DNA from: Hyphomicrobium sp.
GTDB taxonomy: Bacteria > Pseudomonadota > Alphaproteobacteria > Rhizobiales > Hyphomicrobiaceae
Assembly: GCF_003987855.1 (NCBI RefSeq)
Contig: NZ_RXIZ01000008.1
Location: 196,853-260,852, forward strand
Reading direction: 5' to 3'
DNA length: 64,000 nt
The notes below the pieces were generated by a model that did no database searches, had not been told where the DNA came from, and saw nothing but the letters and a program-made list of their open reading frames with translations. A program made the position numbers and the translations under genes. Positions 31,692-40,660 of the stretch are shown piece by piece. The stretch's first letter is position 1; every line of letters begins with the position of its first letter.

Positions 31692-33569
31692 TCAAAAGCC
31701 CAGAACCTGGCGAATGATGTCGCCAACGCCACCATCGTATTTCCGGTACTTGCCGTCGTTGGTCAGGCCCATCGGCGCATCCAGGCTGCTCTCGCTTTTG
31801 GTGAATTTCACTTGCTTCAGGGCTGAAGTGTCGACGGCGGCCAAGTGATCGCGGCCGACATCGATCTGGTCCCATTTGCCGGCAAGCGCGAGCGCGATGC
31901 GCTGCTGATGCCCATACCAATCGCCGTAATAGTGGGCGTCTCCGCTCTCATCCACCCAGACGGTGAAGTAGCCGACGTGTACCGGAATCGGCCGATCAAG
32001 CTTGAACTCGTTATCCATCGGTCCTTTGCGGATCAGCCTCTTCACGTCGGGCGCCGCATCGCCCCGATCGACATTGAAAATCTGCTGGGCGAAGTCCTGC
32101 GGGTTGCGCACGCGCATGCAGCCATGGCTGTAAAGCCGGACAGACTCGTTAAAGAGCGACTTCGATGGCGTATCGTGCAGGTAGACCGAATGCTTATTCG
32201 GGAAGAGTAGCTTGACGAGACCCAGCGCGTTGTCGTCGCCGGCCGGCTGATAGAACGTGTAGGCGCTCAAGTTTGCTTTCGCCCAGTTCACCTTCGTGCT
32301 GTCGATGCGGCGGCCGTTGCGCATCACGATGTAGCCCTGCTGCTCGATCGAACGGCCCGAGAGAAGCATCGACAGCTTGATCGAGTCGGGGATGTTCCAG
32401 CGTGGCTTCAGAACGATCGACGTCATGTCCTTGGAGAAGATCGGCGTCTGCTTGTCCGCCGTGCCGACGACGACGCGATCGTTGAAGAGCGTCTTGCCGT
32501 TCTCCGTGAGCGTGATCGAGAAGGAAGGAACATTGACGAGAATGTGGGTGTCGCCAAGGGAGCGCGGCATCCATCGCCATTCCTCCATGTTGGCGATGAC
32601 AGCCTTGATGTTATCGGCCTTCGATCCAGTATTGTTGCCGGCGAGCGCCGCGCGCGTAGCGGGTCCGACGATGCCGTCGTCGCTCAAGCCTTTCGACGCC
32701 TGAAATTTCTTGACGGCGGCTTCGAGCTTGTCGTCGAAAAGCTGCTCGGAGCCCGTCTCCGACGCGATATCGAAACGCTGCTTGAGGGTCGCGATATCGG
32801 CATCGCGAACCCCGACCGTCAGCATCTTGCCGCGTCTAGGAATGACGAAAGCGTCCGCCTTCTCTGCGGGTCCGCCACGCAGGTCGGCGAGCAGCGCCTT
32901 GAGCTTCAGGAACTGCTCCTGAGAAGGCTGGAACGTGCGCAGGACCTGAGCCGGGTCCGGCTGATCTGCGATCCGCGTAAGAACTTCCGAGGCCGGGGTC
33001 AACGTCGGCATTCGGTCGAGATATGACGACAATTGCCGTTCCGGATCAGGAATGCGGCCGCCCTCGGCCTCATGCGCATAGCGCAACACCGTGCCGGTGA
33101 TCTCAAGTTCGGCGGCGACGAGCTGATCGTTCGACCATTGACCGGGGGCAAGCGCCTGGCGTGCAGCCGTGAGCTGGAAATCCGAGGCGTCGAGGCCCCA
33201 TTCGCCGGCACGGCTCAGCTCGGCCGTTACGAGGTCAGCCAAATGGCTCGGGCCCTGAGCATCGACCCAAAGGGGGCGACACTCCCGCGCTTGATAAAAC
33301 GTTGTGACTTGTGCGCGATCGGCATCCTTGAAAGGTGTCGCAGCGGCATCCGAGAGCTTGGCACAGATGGCCGCGGGTAAACCGGTTAACGGCGCGGGGG
33401 TCGGGGCATCTTCAACACTGGGCGATGGCGCGGGGGCTGTCAAAACTGCTTCCTCCGCCATCGCGGCGGGCGGGAGCAAGGTAGAAAGCGTGAGAGCCGT
33501 TACAGCTGCTACCGAACGCAGGATTATCGAAGCTTGAAGGGGATTTGAACGGAGGAAGAAGAGGACCAT
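31692..33569 (-). CDS. Murein L,D-transpeptidase (YcbB/LdtD type)
   Basis: A 625-residue exported enzyme that makes 3-3 peptidoglycan cross-links. A signal sequence (about 10-40) precedes an N-terminal scaffold domain, a peptidoglycan-binding domain (KKFQASKGLSDDGIVGPATR) and a YkuD catalytic domain with YSHGCMRVRNPQDFAQQIF (Cys near residue 480). This domain order and length match YcbB. ATG 33569 is preferred over GTG 33578. In Rhizobiales L,D-cross-links dominate the wall, so several such genes are usual. Bordered upstream by the tRNA gene. Confidence 0.9.
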   Translation of the reverse strand: MVLFFLRSNPLQASIILRSVAAVTALTLSTLLPPAAMAEEAVLTAPAPSPSVEDAPTPAPLTGLPAAICAKLSDAAATPFKDADRAQVTTFYQARECRPLWVDAQGPSHLADLVTAELSRAGEWGLDASDFQLTAARQALAPGQWSNDQLVAAELEITGTVLRYAHEAEGGRIPDPERQLSSYLDRMPTLTPASEVLTRIADQPDPAQVLRTFQPSQEQFLKLKALLADLRGGPAEKADAFVIPRRGKMLTVGVRDADIATLKQRFDIASETGSEQLFDDKLEAAVKKFQASKGLSDDGIVGPATRAALAGNNTGSKADNIKAVIANMEEWRWMPRSLGDTHILVNVPSFSITLTENGKTLFNDRVVVGTADKQTPIFSKDMTSIVLKPRWNIPDSIKLSMLLSGRSIEQQGYIVMRNGRRIDSTKVNWAKANLSAYTFYQPAGDDNALGLVKLLFPNKHSVYLHDTPSKSLFNESVRLYSHGCMRVRNPQDFAQQIFNVDRGDAAPDVKRLIRKGPMDNEFKLDRPIPVHVGYFTVWVDESGDAHYYGDWYGHQQRIALALAGKWDQIDVGRDHLAAVDTSALKQVKFTKSESSLDAPMGLTNDGKYRKYDGGVGDIIRQVLGF

Positions 33570-33735
33570 GAAACGCACTCACCACAACACGCTCGATTAT
33601 CGCAGATGAAGCGCAGGTTATGCCAGCCTCTTCCGCCTGCGAGACTTAATTTCGAAAATGCGCCTGCTGGTTAAGGGTTGGTGATCGAGCGACCGCAAAT
33701 TCATCTTGAATGAGCGTGCCCCCGATCGATCACAT

Positions 33736-33811
33736 TGGCGATCCCGGCAGGGGTCGAACCTGCAACCTTCGGAGTCGAATTCCGACGCTCTATCCATTGA
33801 GCCACGGGACC
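33736..33811 (-). tRNA. tRNA-Arg (anticodon TCG)
   Basis: A complete cloverleaf of 76 nt: acceptor GGTCCCG / CGGGATC with one G-U pair, D-arm GCTCAATGGATAGAGC, anticodon stem TCGGA / TCCGA around loop ATTCGAC (anticodon TCG, reading CGA), T-arm GCAGGTTCGACCCCTGC, discriminator G and an encoded CCA. No integrase or duplicated 3' end was seen nearby. Confidence 0.95.
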
Positions 33812-34019
33812 GCGATGTGACGCGTGTATGAAACCAACTATCGCCGCTTTCGCATTTCATTATCGGCTTCACGGCGCGACCCGTAAACCGATTCCTATTG
33901 ATGATGGCATATTCTCAGTCGCGGAGAAATGTCTTCGTCAGATCGAAACCTACATGGGAACGCCGAGTTAGTTTCGCCAGCGGGGAATCTGCAGCTTCTC
34001 AGGGGGAGAAGGTCGGGGG

Positions 34020-34367
34020 ATGACTTTCATCGAGCAGGCGTGTCAAGAGCGAGCAGTCGCTCTTTGGCGCCGACGTGCGGACTACATAACTCTTCAATCG
34101 CAGTTTTTCGTCGCGGTACTCCGCTATTCGGAGGCGTACTGCGAGCATCCGACTGCGTCGGCTTTTGTTTTGGCGAGCCGTCAGTTGTCGGCCTGGGGAG
34201 CGCACGCGTACCGGCGTCACGCGCCGAAAGTAGCGCGGCGGGTTGATGCCGTTCTGGCAGAGCCGCAGCTCCTGCCTCGTACGTTAGCGCAGTTCGCGGA
34301 AAAGGCGTTCGACGAAGCCCGCCTGCAACAGCGGATTGTTGCCCGGCTGGTGAAAGTGAACGCTTAG
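34020..34367 (+). CDS. Hypothetical helical protein
   Basis: A 115-residue frame starting MTFIEQACQERAVALWRRRA, rich in Ala, Arg and Leu and predicted mostly helical. GGGGG precedes the ATG closely. There is no recognised domain. A competing frame on the other strand (34027-34506) looks less protein-like. Placed between the tRNA and a small exported protein. Confidence 0.35.
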   Translation: MTFIEQACQERAVALWRRRADYITLQSQFFVAVLRYSEAYCEHPTASAFVLASRQLSAWGAHAYRRHAPKVARRVDAVLAEPQLLPRTLAQFAEKAFDEARLQQRIVARLVKVNA

Positions 34368-34469
34368 AACTGCGCAACCTCACGGCGTTTTCGCACATCG
34401 GACGAGCGGAACTATACGGTTCCGGGGCTCGTTCTCGATATGGAAACGTGTACGAGAGAGGAGACTGCA

Positions 34470-34793
34470 ATGAAATCCTTGAAAATCGGCGCTGCCGCGC
34501 TTGCACTGGCTGTTGCCGGTTCTTTTGGCGCTATGGCGCAATCGTCCGACTCGGGCGTGAGCCCGCAGACGCCGGGATCGCGGCCGACGACGGTCGATCC
34601 GATGCCGAACAATGGTGCTAGCTCGGGTACGACGGGCGCAAACTCGCCGGCTGGCATTCCGGCCGATCCGACTACCAATGAGAACGTCCAGCCGGGCCCG
34701 TCGACGTCGACGCCGACCGATCCGGCTGCAGGTTCCAACCCGAATGCTCGCGCTCCAACTTCGCCGGCTGGTACGGGCACGTCTAGCCCCTGA
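34470..34793 (+). CDS. Small exported Pro/Ser/Thr-rich protein
   Basis: A 107-residue protein with a clear signal peptide (MKSLKIGAAALALAVAGSFG, cleavage after AMA-Q) and a mature part that is low complexity: Pro, Ser, Thr, Gly and Asn, with no Cys. ATG 34470 has GAGAGGAGA upstream. It ends directly before a strong terminator, so it is a single-gene transcript. Similar small disordered exported proteins are common in Hyphomicrobiales and have no known role. Confidence 0.7.
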   Translation: MKSLKIGAAALALAVAGSFGAMAQSSDSGVSPQTPGSRPTTVDPMPNNGASSGTTGANSPAGIPADPTTNENVQPGPSTSTPTDPAAGSNPNARAPTSPAGTGTSSP

Positions 34794-34820
34794 TCGCCGC
34801 TCAATAGCTGAAAGTAAATC

Positions 34821-34849
34821 GGCTCCGGGTTTGACCCGGAGCCTTTTTT
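34821..34849 (+). terminator. Rho-independent terminator
   Basis: Perfect 10-bp stem GGCTCCGGGT / ACCCGGAGCC, 3-base loop and a run of six T. It lies 28 bases after the small exported protein gene and 8 bases before the convergent glycine-rich gene. Confidence 0.92.
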
Positions 34850-34856
34850 GTATTCA

Positions 34857-35450
34857 TCAGTCCGCGCAATCGCGATATCGGCGCCACCAGTACGAACTGC
34901 CCGTACGCACCGCTTTCCGGTAGAGCCATCCGCAATCGCCGCCGTAGGCATAATCGTCGTAATAACCGTCATCGTAATAGCCATACCCACCATAGAAGTA
35001 GGGATAGCCGCGACGATGGTGGCCATGCCGGCCGCCGTGACCGTGATCTCTTCCTCCTCGGAATGCTTCGCCACGATTCCGACCACCGCGGAATGCCTGG
35101 CCACCACGGTCGCCTCGTCCTATTCGGCCGCCGCCATCGCCACGGAATCCGCGTGCGCCGTTGAAGCTGGAGCCACCTCGTGAGGAGTGCGCTCCGAAGC
35201 CACCGCCGCCGCCCATCCGGCCACCGCCGACATGTCCGCCGCCACCGCTGAAGCCGCCACCGCCGTGACCACCTCCGCCTCCGCCAAAACCACTCCCTCC
35301 GCCCCCGCCGTGGCCACCTCCACCGCCACCACCTCCAGCTACTCCGCCGCCGCCGCCTCCTCCGCCACCGCCGTTAGCCGCGTCGACAGATACGCTGCCG
35401 AGCGTCAAAAGCAGCGCCGTTCCCAGCGCCGCCACAGTTTTCAGGTACAT
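34857..35450 (-). CDS. Exported glycine-rich protein
   Basis: A 197-residue protein with a signal peptide (MYLKTVAALGTALLLTLGSV). Residues 26-95 are nearly pure Gly with His, Phe and Ser; then follow Arg/Gly repeats (GGRIGRGDRGGQAFRGG), a His-rich patch, a Tyr/Gly/Asp segment and a C-terminal CGWLYRKAVRTGSSYWWRRY...C that resembles the tail of small rhizobial surface proteins. The two terminal Cys could pair. Structure and function are unknown; a surface or metal-binding role is possible from the His and Asp content. Confidence 0.7.
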   Translation of the reverse strand: MYLKTVAALGTALLLTLGSVSVDAANGGGGGGGGGGVAGGGGGGGGHGGGGGSGFGGGGGGHGGGGFSGGGGHVGGGRMGGGGGFGAHSSRGGSSFNGARGFRGDGGGRIGRGDRGGQAFRGGRNRGEAFRGGRDHGHGGRHGHHRRGYPYFYGGYGYYDDGYYDDYAYGGDCGWLYRKAVRTGSSYWWRRYRDCAD

Positions 35451-35792
35451 CGATGACTCCTTGGTCTCTCCGAGCCGGCTGCCTTCATGGCATCCTTGAA
35501 CTTAGGTAACTGGTGGGCAAAACGCGCAGTTCCAGTACCAGGGCTCGCACGGGACTTTTGAACTACGCTCGTAGAGGGCCCACAGCCGGAAATCGAAGCA
35601 AGGAACCGACCGCCACTCTCGATCATTTGCCTATCAGACGGATGCACCAGCGTACGTCAGGCGCCTTTCAGGGTGTCCGAGGCCGTTCGTGAGCTTCACT
35701 GCTCCGAACGGCTTTGCTTTGTCCCAGCTCTACCCGGCAAGCGGCGTTTGGCCTACATTTGATCGAGCGCTCTAGCGTGCGGACCGCATCGC
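35451..35792. other. 342-bp gap, no gene recognised
   Basis: Divergent promoter region between the glycine-rich gene and the ligD-type gene. Short open frames here show no domain, and no repeat or RNA gene was seen. Confidence 0.6.
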
Positions 35793-37469
35793 ATGACCAA
35801 GAAGAAATTGTCGGAATATCGCGCCAAGCGCGACTTCACCAAAACAGCCGAGCCCAGCGGAGCGGCGGCGGTCCGGCCGGCGAAGCAGTTGCGCTTCGTC
35901 ATCCAGAAACATGCGGCAACACGCTTGCACTACGATTTCCGGCTTGAACTCGATGGCGTGTTCAAATCGTGGGCGGTCACGCGGGGTCCATCGATTGATC
36001 CGCACGATAAGCGTCTGGCCGTGGAGGTGGAGGACCATCCGCTCGACTACGGCGACTTCGAAGGCACGATTCCGAAGGGACAATACGGTGGCGGTACGGT
36101 GATGCTTTGGGATCGCGGGTTCTGGGCGCCTGTCGGCGACAAGAGCCCCGAGCAGCAACTCCGCGACGGCGAGTTGAAATTCGTGCTCGCTGGCGAGAAA
36201 CTGGAAGGCAGTTGGGTGCTCGTCAAGATGAAGAACGGCCGCTTCGGCGGAAAGCGCAACAACTGGCTTCTCATCAAGCACAAGGATGAAGGCGCGCACG
36301 CCGGCGACGCGGACCACATCCTCTCACTTGATCGCTCGGTAGCTTCGAAGCGAACGATGGAGCAGATCGCTGCAGGCAAAGGCCGCAGCCCTGATCCTTT
36401 CATTTTGCAGAAAGGGCGAGGCTCTCGGGCAGATGCTGTCTGGAATTCGTCGGGCCCTGATGACAAGGCCGAACCGGCGGCGGCTAAGAAACCCCTTAAG
36501 CGAATGCCGGTGCGCAAAATGGCCAAGTCTTCTACGAGGCGCGCGAGCGAAACGGCTTCGCCCGATGGTTCGACCGTTCTCGGCATTAGGATTAGCCACC
36601 CAGAAAAAGAGCTTTGGCCAGCCGTGGACAATGAGCCCGCTGTCAGCAAGCTCGACCTCGCGCATTATCTCGAAACGGTCGGGACATGGATGCTGCCGCA
36701 CATTAAGGGCCGACCGTGCTCCGTGATCCGCGCTCCCGATGGGATCGGCGGCGAGACGTTCTTCCAACGACATGCGATGCGCGGCATGTCGAAGGAAATC
36801 GATCTCGTTCGCGTTTCGGGCGATCGCGAGCCCTACATCGAAGTCAACTCCATCGAGGGCCTCGTAGCTCTCGGCCAGATCGCGTCGCTGGAGTTTCATC
36901 CGTGGAATTGCGCGCCCCTCGATCCCAATGTTGCTGGTCGTCTGGTCTTCGATCTCGATCCGGCGCCGGATGTCGAATTCGGCCGCGTCGTTGCCGCCGC
37001 CATCGAGTTGCGGGAACGGCTCGACAAGGTCGGCCTCATCTCATTCTGCAAGACCACTGGCGGCAAAGGCATGCACGTGGTGACCCCGCTCAAAACGCGA
37101 GGAACAGCTGGCGTCGGATGGGATGATGCCAAAGCGTTCGCTGGAGCGTTGTGCGAGCAAATGGCGAATGACAGCCCGGACGCTTACCTCATCAAAATGA
37201 CGAAGAAGCTCAGGAAAGGCCGGATCTTCCTCGATTACCTCAGGAACGATCGCATGTCGACGGCGGTGGCGCCGCTATCGCCACGTGCGCGTCCCGGCGC
37301 GACGGTGTCGATGCCGCTGACATGGGGACAGGTCAAGCAGGGGCTCGATCCGAAGCGCTTCACATTGCGCAGCGTGCCAGCGCTTCTGAAGAAATCTTCA
37401 GCGTGGGAGGATTATTGCGACTCCGAGCGGCCGCTGAAGAGCGCAATCAAAAAGCTGCTCGGATCTTGA
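35793..37469 (+). CDS. LigD-type 3'-phosphoesterase and polymerase/primase (NHEJ)
   Basis: A 558-residue protein with two of the three LigD domains. The 3'-phosphoesterase (about 30-175) has FVIQKHAATRLHYDFRLELD, SWAVTRGPS and FEGTIPKGQYGGG. The archaeo-eukaryotic-primase-type polymerase (about 265-555) has ISHPEKELWPA, GETFFQRHAMRGM and the catalytic Asp pair in RLVFDLDPAPD, then TGGKGMHVV and IFLDYLRNDR. The ligase domain is encoded separately by the next gene, ten bases on. Together they would process and fill broken DNA ends in non-homologous end joining with Ku; no ku gene is in the window. Confidence 0.9.
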   Translation: MTKKKLSEYRAKRDFTKTAEPSGAAAVRPAKQLRFVIQKHAATRLHYDFRLELDGVFKSWAVTRGPSIDPHDKRLAVEVEDHPLDYGDFEGTIPKGQYGGGTVMLWDRGFWAPVGDKSPEQQLRDGELKFVLAGEKLEGSWVLVKMKNGRFGGKRNNWLLIKHKDEGAHAGDADHILSLDRSVASKRTMEQIAAGKGRSPDPFILQKGRGSRADAVWNSSGPDDKAEPAAAKKPLKRMPVRKMAKSSTRRASETASPDGSTVLGIRISHPEKELWPAVDNEPAVSKLDLAHYLETVGTWMLPHIKGRPCSVIRAPDGIGGETFFQRHAMRGMSKEIDLVRVSGDREPYIEVNSIEGLVALGQIASLEFHPWNCAPLDPNVAGRLVFDLDPAPDVEFGRVVAAAIELRERLDKVGLISFCKTTGGKGMHVVTPLKTRGTAGVGWDDAKAFAGALCEQMANDSPDAYLIKMTKKLRKGRIFLDYLRNDRMSTAVAPLSPRARPGATVSMPLTWGQVKQGLDPKRFTLRSVPALLKKSSAWEDYCDSERPLKSAIKKLLGS

Positions 37470-37479
37470 GCCCTTGCGC

Positions 37480-38541
37480 ATGAAAGCCCCGGCGACGCGC
37501 TCGCGCCCCTCTCTCCGAAAGCCTCGCAGCGCTCCACGGCGATCGATGCCTTCCCCTTCTAAAGTTGAGGGAGCGATACCGGGGAAGATGCCCGGGTTCA
37601 TCGAACCTTGTCTCGCGACGCTCGTCTCGAAGCCACCAATTGGCGAAGAGTGGGTGCATGAGATCAAGTTCGATGGGTATCGTATCCAGGCTCATATAAA
37701 CGGGACCCACGTCAAGCTTCTAACCCGCAAGGGGCTCGATTGGACGGCCCGATTTGGCTCGCTACCGAAGCTGCTCGCAGCCTTTCACCCAGGAACCGCG
37801 ATCATCGACTGCGAGCTTGTCGTTGAGGATTCGGACGGGCGCTCGAGTTTTTCGGAACTGGCCTCGGCGCTGAAGAGCGGTTCTGGCGAGAAGTTCGTTC
37901 TGCACTGCTTTGACCTGCTCTACCTCGACGGCTTGAACCTCCTCGGCGCAACGCTGCGGGATCGAAAGCGTCTTCTAGAGAAGCTATTTGCCGGAAGATC
38001 GAAAACGCGGCAGATCCGATACAGCGGTCATCTGGCCGCGGACGGTGCACGCATGCTGTCGGACGCGTGCAGTCTCGGCTTGGAAGGCATTATATCGAAG
38101 CGGATTGATCGCCCGTACCGGTCCGGGCGGCACGACGACTGGTTGAAATCCAAATGTATCCAGGTCGATGAATTCGTGATCATCGGCTACTTGGTCTCAA
38201 GTGCTAGCTCGAATGCAATAGGCGCACTGGTCGTCGGCTACTACGACAAAAAGCGGCTGATCTACGCCGGACGCGTCGGCACGGGGTATACTCAACAAAC
38301 TGCCGCGGACCTCATGCGCAAGCTGAAGCCGCTCAAGATCGAGACAACCCCATCGCACGGCCCGCTGACAAACCTTCAGCGGCGGGATGTGATTTGGGTG
38401 CGCCCTGACCTCGTCGCGCAAATCGAATATCGAGCGTGGACGGGCGACGGACTTCTGCGTCATGCCGCGTTCAAGGGTCTGCGGGAGGACAAGCCCGCGC
38501 GGGAAGTTCGGCGGCCGACGACGAAAGTCGTCGAGCGCTGA
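37480..38541 (+). CDS. ATP-dependent DNA ligase (LigD ligase domain as separate protein)
   Basis: A 353-residue ligase. The adenylation lysine K63 is in HEIKFDGYRIQ; other nucleotidyltransferase motifs are ELVVED, LEGIISKRID and WLKSKC, and the OB-fold with GRVGTGYTQQTAADL and PDLVAQIEYRAWTGDGLLRH completes it. A basic Ser/Arg/Pro-rich N-terminal extension (about 1-35) precedes the domain. This corresponds to the ligase part of LigD, here detached from the PE-polymerase protein encoded just upstream. ATG 37480 is preferred to TTG 37474. Confidence 0.92.
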   Translation: MKAPATRSRPSLRKPRSAPRRSMPSPSKVEGAIPGKMPGFIEPCLATLVSKPPIGEEWVHEIKFDGYRIQAHINGTHVKLLTRKGLDWTARFGSLPKLLAAFHPGTAIIDCELVVEDSDGRSSFSELASALKSGSGEKFVLHCFDLLYLDGLNLLGATLRDRKRLLEKLFAGRSKTRQIRYSGHLAADGARMLSDACSLGLEGIISKRIDRPYRSGRHDDWLKSKCIQVDEFVIIGYLVSSASSNAIGALVVGYYDKKRLIYAGRVGTGYTQQTAADLMRKLKPLKIETTPSHGPLTNLQRRDVIWVRPDLVAQIEYRAWTGDGLLRHAAFKGLREDKPAREVRRPTTKVVER

Positions 38542-38620
38542 CTCTCGCCATTTCAATAGACGCTCGAAAAGAACTTTTGACCGATGCTTTTGCAGTTCGG
38601 AGGATCTAGTTGCTCGCGGT

Positions 38621-38815
38621 TTACTTCGGTGCGCCAGTCGCTACCCAATCGTAAGGATGGGCCAGCTTCCGACGGTATGCTTCGGCGGCCTCGCGGGTTT
38701 CGAAGACCATCGCTTCGTCGCGTGCCTCAGTCCCGTCACCGTCTTGACCGAAATAGATGTCCGGGCGGCCGGCATAGACGACGTCAGGCTTCCGCTCCAC
38801 AAGCATCCATTTCAT
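38621..38815 (-). CDS. Small conserved-looking hypothetical protein
   Basis: A 64-residue protein starting MKWMLVERKPDVVYAGRPDI and ending AHPYDWVATGAPK. It has a balanced composition, with FETREAAEAYRRKLAHPYDW as a probable helix. ATG 38815 follows GGAGAC at good spacing. Convergent with the ligase gene. No family is recognised. Confidence 0.6.
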   Translation of the reverse strand: MKWMLVERKPDVVYAGRPDIYFGQDGDGTEARDEAMVFETREAAEAYRRKLAHPYDWVATGAPK

Positions 38816-38981
38816 TGCTGGTCTCCGTGATGCTCCTGCCGACGTTACCGAAAGAGATTCTATCATGTTGGCAAATTCACTCGTTTATTTGTTGTCAACA
38901 GAAATTCAGCCTTCTCGGCCCTATGCTCTTTGACTTAGGCCGCCCCGCGCCTAGTGTTCCTCGTCAGGGGGAAACTTGGCA

Positions 38982-40097
38982 ATGAGCAAGCAGGCAATTT
39001 TGCACATCGGAGGCGAGAAAACCGGAACGACCACACTCCAACGATTTCTCACCAATAATGCACGAGCCTTGCGCCGCGCCGGTTACTATTATCCCTCCGA
39101 AAAGAACAACATCTGCTTCGATAACAAAGGTCATTTCCCAGTCGCCGGATGCATGCTCGACGCTCCTGTCGAGTTCGTCTCGTCGAAAAAGCGTTCGACA
39201 CTGCCCTTGGTCTTGCAGTCGTTGAAACGTCTATCCGCCGACTCAGATGACTCGCTGATTTTATCGTGCGAGCACTTCTCCTCTCGCCTCACCGAAGCGA
39301 AACAACTTCGAGCGTTGCGCGACGCCATTTCGCGCGATGACATCAAGATCATTTTTTATGCAAGAGAGGCTTCCGAACTGGTTCTGGCTGCTTGGTCCAC
39401 CTGGGTGAAAGGCGGCGTTAGGGACAAACTCGACCTCGACAGCGTCGTTCCTACCAACCGATACTTCAATCATCTCCTTGTGCTGGATCTTTGGTCGGAG
39501 GTTTTCGGTCGCGAGAACCTCATTGTGAGAGAATACAGCCGGGTGAACCTGGTCGAAGGCGACATTCGCCACGACTTCTGCGAGGCTTTGGGAATCAAGC
39601 TGAAGAATCCTCGCCTGGATGAGGACGAAAATCGATCGCTCGATGCCCAGCGCCTCGAAGTTTTACGCCACCTCAACGAAATCCTGCCGATGTTCGAAGA
39701 ATGCGCGAGCGGGTGGGAGCACGCGCAAGATATTCGTCACCTTGTCACGGCGTGCATTCCTGCAGGCGCTCCTCTGACCGCGCTCATGAGCAATGCCGAT
39801 CGAGCGATGATCAAGGCGCGCTTCGCAGATGCAAACCGCGAGCTGAGCGAACGTTACCTTGGCGGGCAACTATCCAGAAAATGGTTTGCCCCCGATGACG
39901 CCTCGACGCCGGACAACCATGCCAGCTCGCGGGAGCAAGCTGAATTGGTCGACGTCTTGCGCGATACGATCGTTCGACTCGCCGAGATAACGCACAGGCA
40001 TCAGAGCCGACGGCCATCGCGTAAGGTGAAGGCGTGGTGGAGAACGGTACGTCAAAAGTTTAGAAGCGGGACCGCTGGTTATCCCGCGTTTCGCTGA
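38982..40097 (+). CDS. Sulfotransferase-family protein
   Basis: A 371-residue protein with the PAPS-binding P-loop at the N-terminus, ILHIGGEKTGTTTLQRFL, followed by IIFYAREASELVLAAWSTWV, the equivalent of the second PAPS-binding region. Such enzymes move sulfate from PAPS to sugars or other acceptors, often in surface polysaccharides. The C-terminal 60 residues are basic and probably disordered. ATG 38982 lies behind GGGGG. The region is poorer in GC than its surroundings, and the neighbours include a broken ABC-ATPase, so transfer is possible. The substrate is unknown. Confidence 0.75.
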   Translation: MSKQAILHIGGEKTGTTTLQRFLTNNARALRRAGYYYPSEKNNICFDNKGHFPVAGCMLDAPVEFVSSKKRSTLPLVLQSLKRLSADSDDSLILSCEHFSSRLTEAKQLRALRDAISRDDIKIIFYAREASELVLAAWSTWVKGGVRDKLDLDSVVPTNRYFNHLLVLDLWSEVFGRENLIVREYSRVNLVEGDIRHDFCEALGIKLKNPRLDEDENRSLDAQRLEVLRHLNEILPMFEECASGWEHAQDIRHLVTACIPAGAPLTALMSNADRAMIKARFADANRELSERYLGGQLSRKWFAPDDASTPDNHASSREQAELVDVLRDTIVRLAEITHRHQSRRPSRKVKAWWRTVRQKFRSGTAGYPAFR

Positions 40098-40109
40098 AGC
40101 GCGGGCTAT
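40083..40109 (+). terminator. Probable rho-independent terminator
   Basis: Stem CCCGCGTTTCGC / GCGCGGG (imperfect), followed by CTATTTT. It overlaps the last codons and stop of the sulfotransferase gene. A second hairpin, GCCGAGG / CCTCGGC at 40113-40139, follows without a T-run. Confidence 0.5.
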
Positions 40110-40440
40110 TTTGCCGAGGCGGAGAGCCTTCACCTCGGCCTACAGAGTTGCTCGGTGAGCACTCCGGCTGGCGAAGACGACTATTCGCGCCGGTCAGGGA
40201 AATCTTCCATCCTCTCGCTTCTTCAGAGGCAAATCAGAAAGGATCGCAAATCGCCTGATGTCCGATAGCTGGCGCGGAGCAGGACAAGTTGAAGGCGATC
40301 CTGGCGGGCGTGCCGTAGAAAGTGAACCTCCTTTATCGATCGTTTCAGAAATATTCTGATATCGCGGCCGGGCGCCCTTCCGCAGGACGCGGCGCGAGCA
40401 GCCCGCACGAGCCACGGGCGCCAACGGGTCGGATTGCGCG
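40110..40440. other. 331-bp gap, degraded sequence
   Basis: No intact gene is seen. The right-hand part (from about 40330) may contain further, heavily damaged remains of the ABC-ATPase relic that follows, because a reading with GRAPFRRTRREQPARATG could correspond to the signature region, but it is interrupted by a stop. Confidence 0.4.
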
Positions 40441-40660
40441 CAGGCGCTTATTAAACTGGCACCGATCATCATTTTCGACGAAGTGACATCCGAACGCGCT
40501 TCCGAGACGAAATTTGCTATTCCGACTGGGATACTGGAAAAGACTGAGGGCTGCGCGGTCATCTCGGTTGCTCACCGGGCAATCGCCGGTCCCAGCTATG
40601 GGGGGGCATTATCTGGTGAAAGCGGAACGGACTAACGAGGCATTGAAATCGCTGGAATGA
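40441..40660 (+). pseudogene. Relic of an ABC-transporter ATPase C-terminal region
   Basis: Translation from 40441 gives QALIKLAPIIIFDEVTSERA and, 20 codons later, CAVISVAHRAIA: a Walker B with D-loop and the switch His (H-loop) of an ABC ATPase, at the normal distance from each other. The frame then shifts at a run of seven G, after which a short stretch (GGHYLVKAERTNE) runs into a stop overlapping the NUDIX start. Walker A and the signature motif are missing. A dead remnant, probably of an exporter-type fusion. Confidence 0.7.

Noticed and set aside
33736-33811. tRNA-Arg gene as attachment site of an integrated island
   Set aside because: No integrase gene and no duplicated tRNA 3' end was found on either side.
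34027-34506. Minus-strand frame of 159 codons
   Set aside because: Composition is not protein-like, it overlaps the start of the small exported protein gene, and it has no ribosome binding site.
35120-35332. Frames with simple Ala/Val or Gly-rich translations around the glycine-rich gene
   Set aside because: They are other-frame readings of the same low-complexity DNA; only 34857-35450 has a signal peptide and Cys-containing tail.
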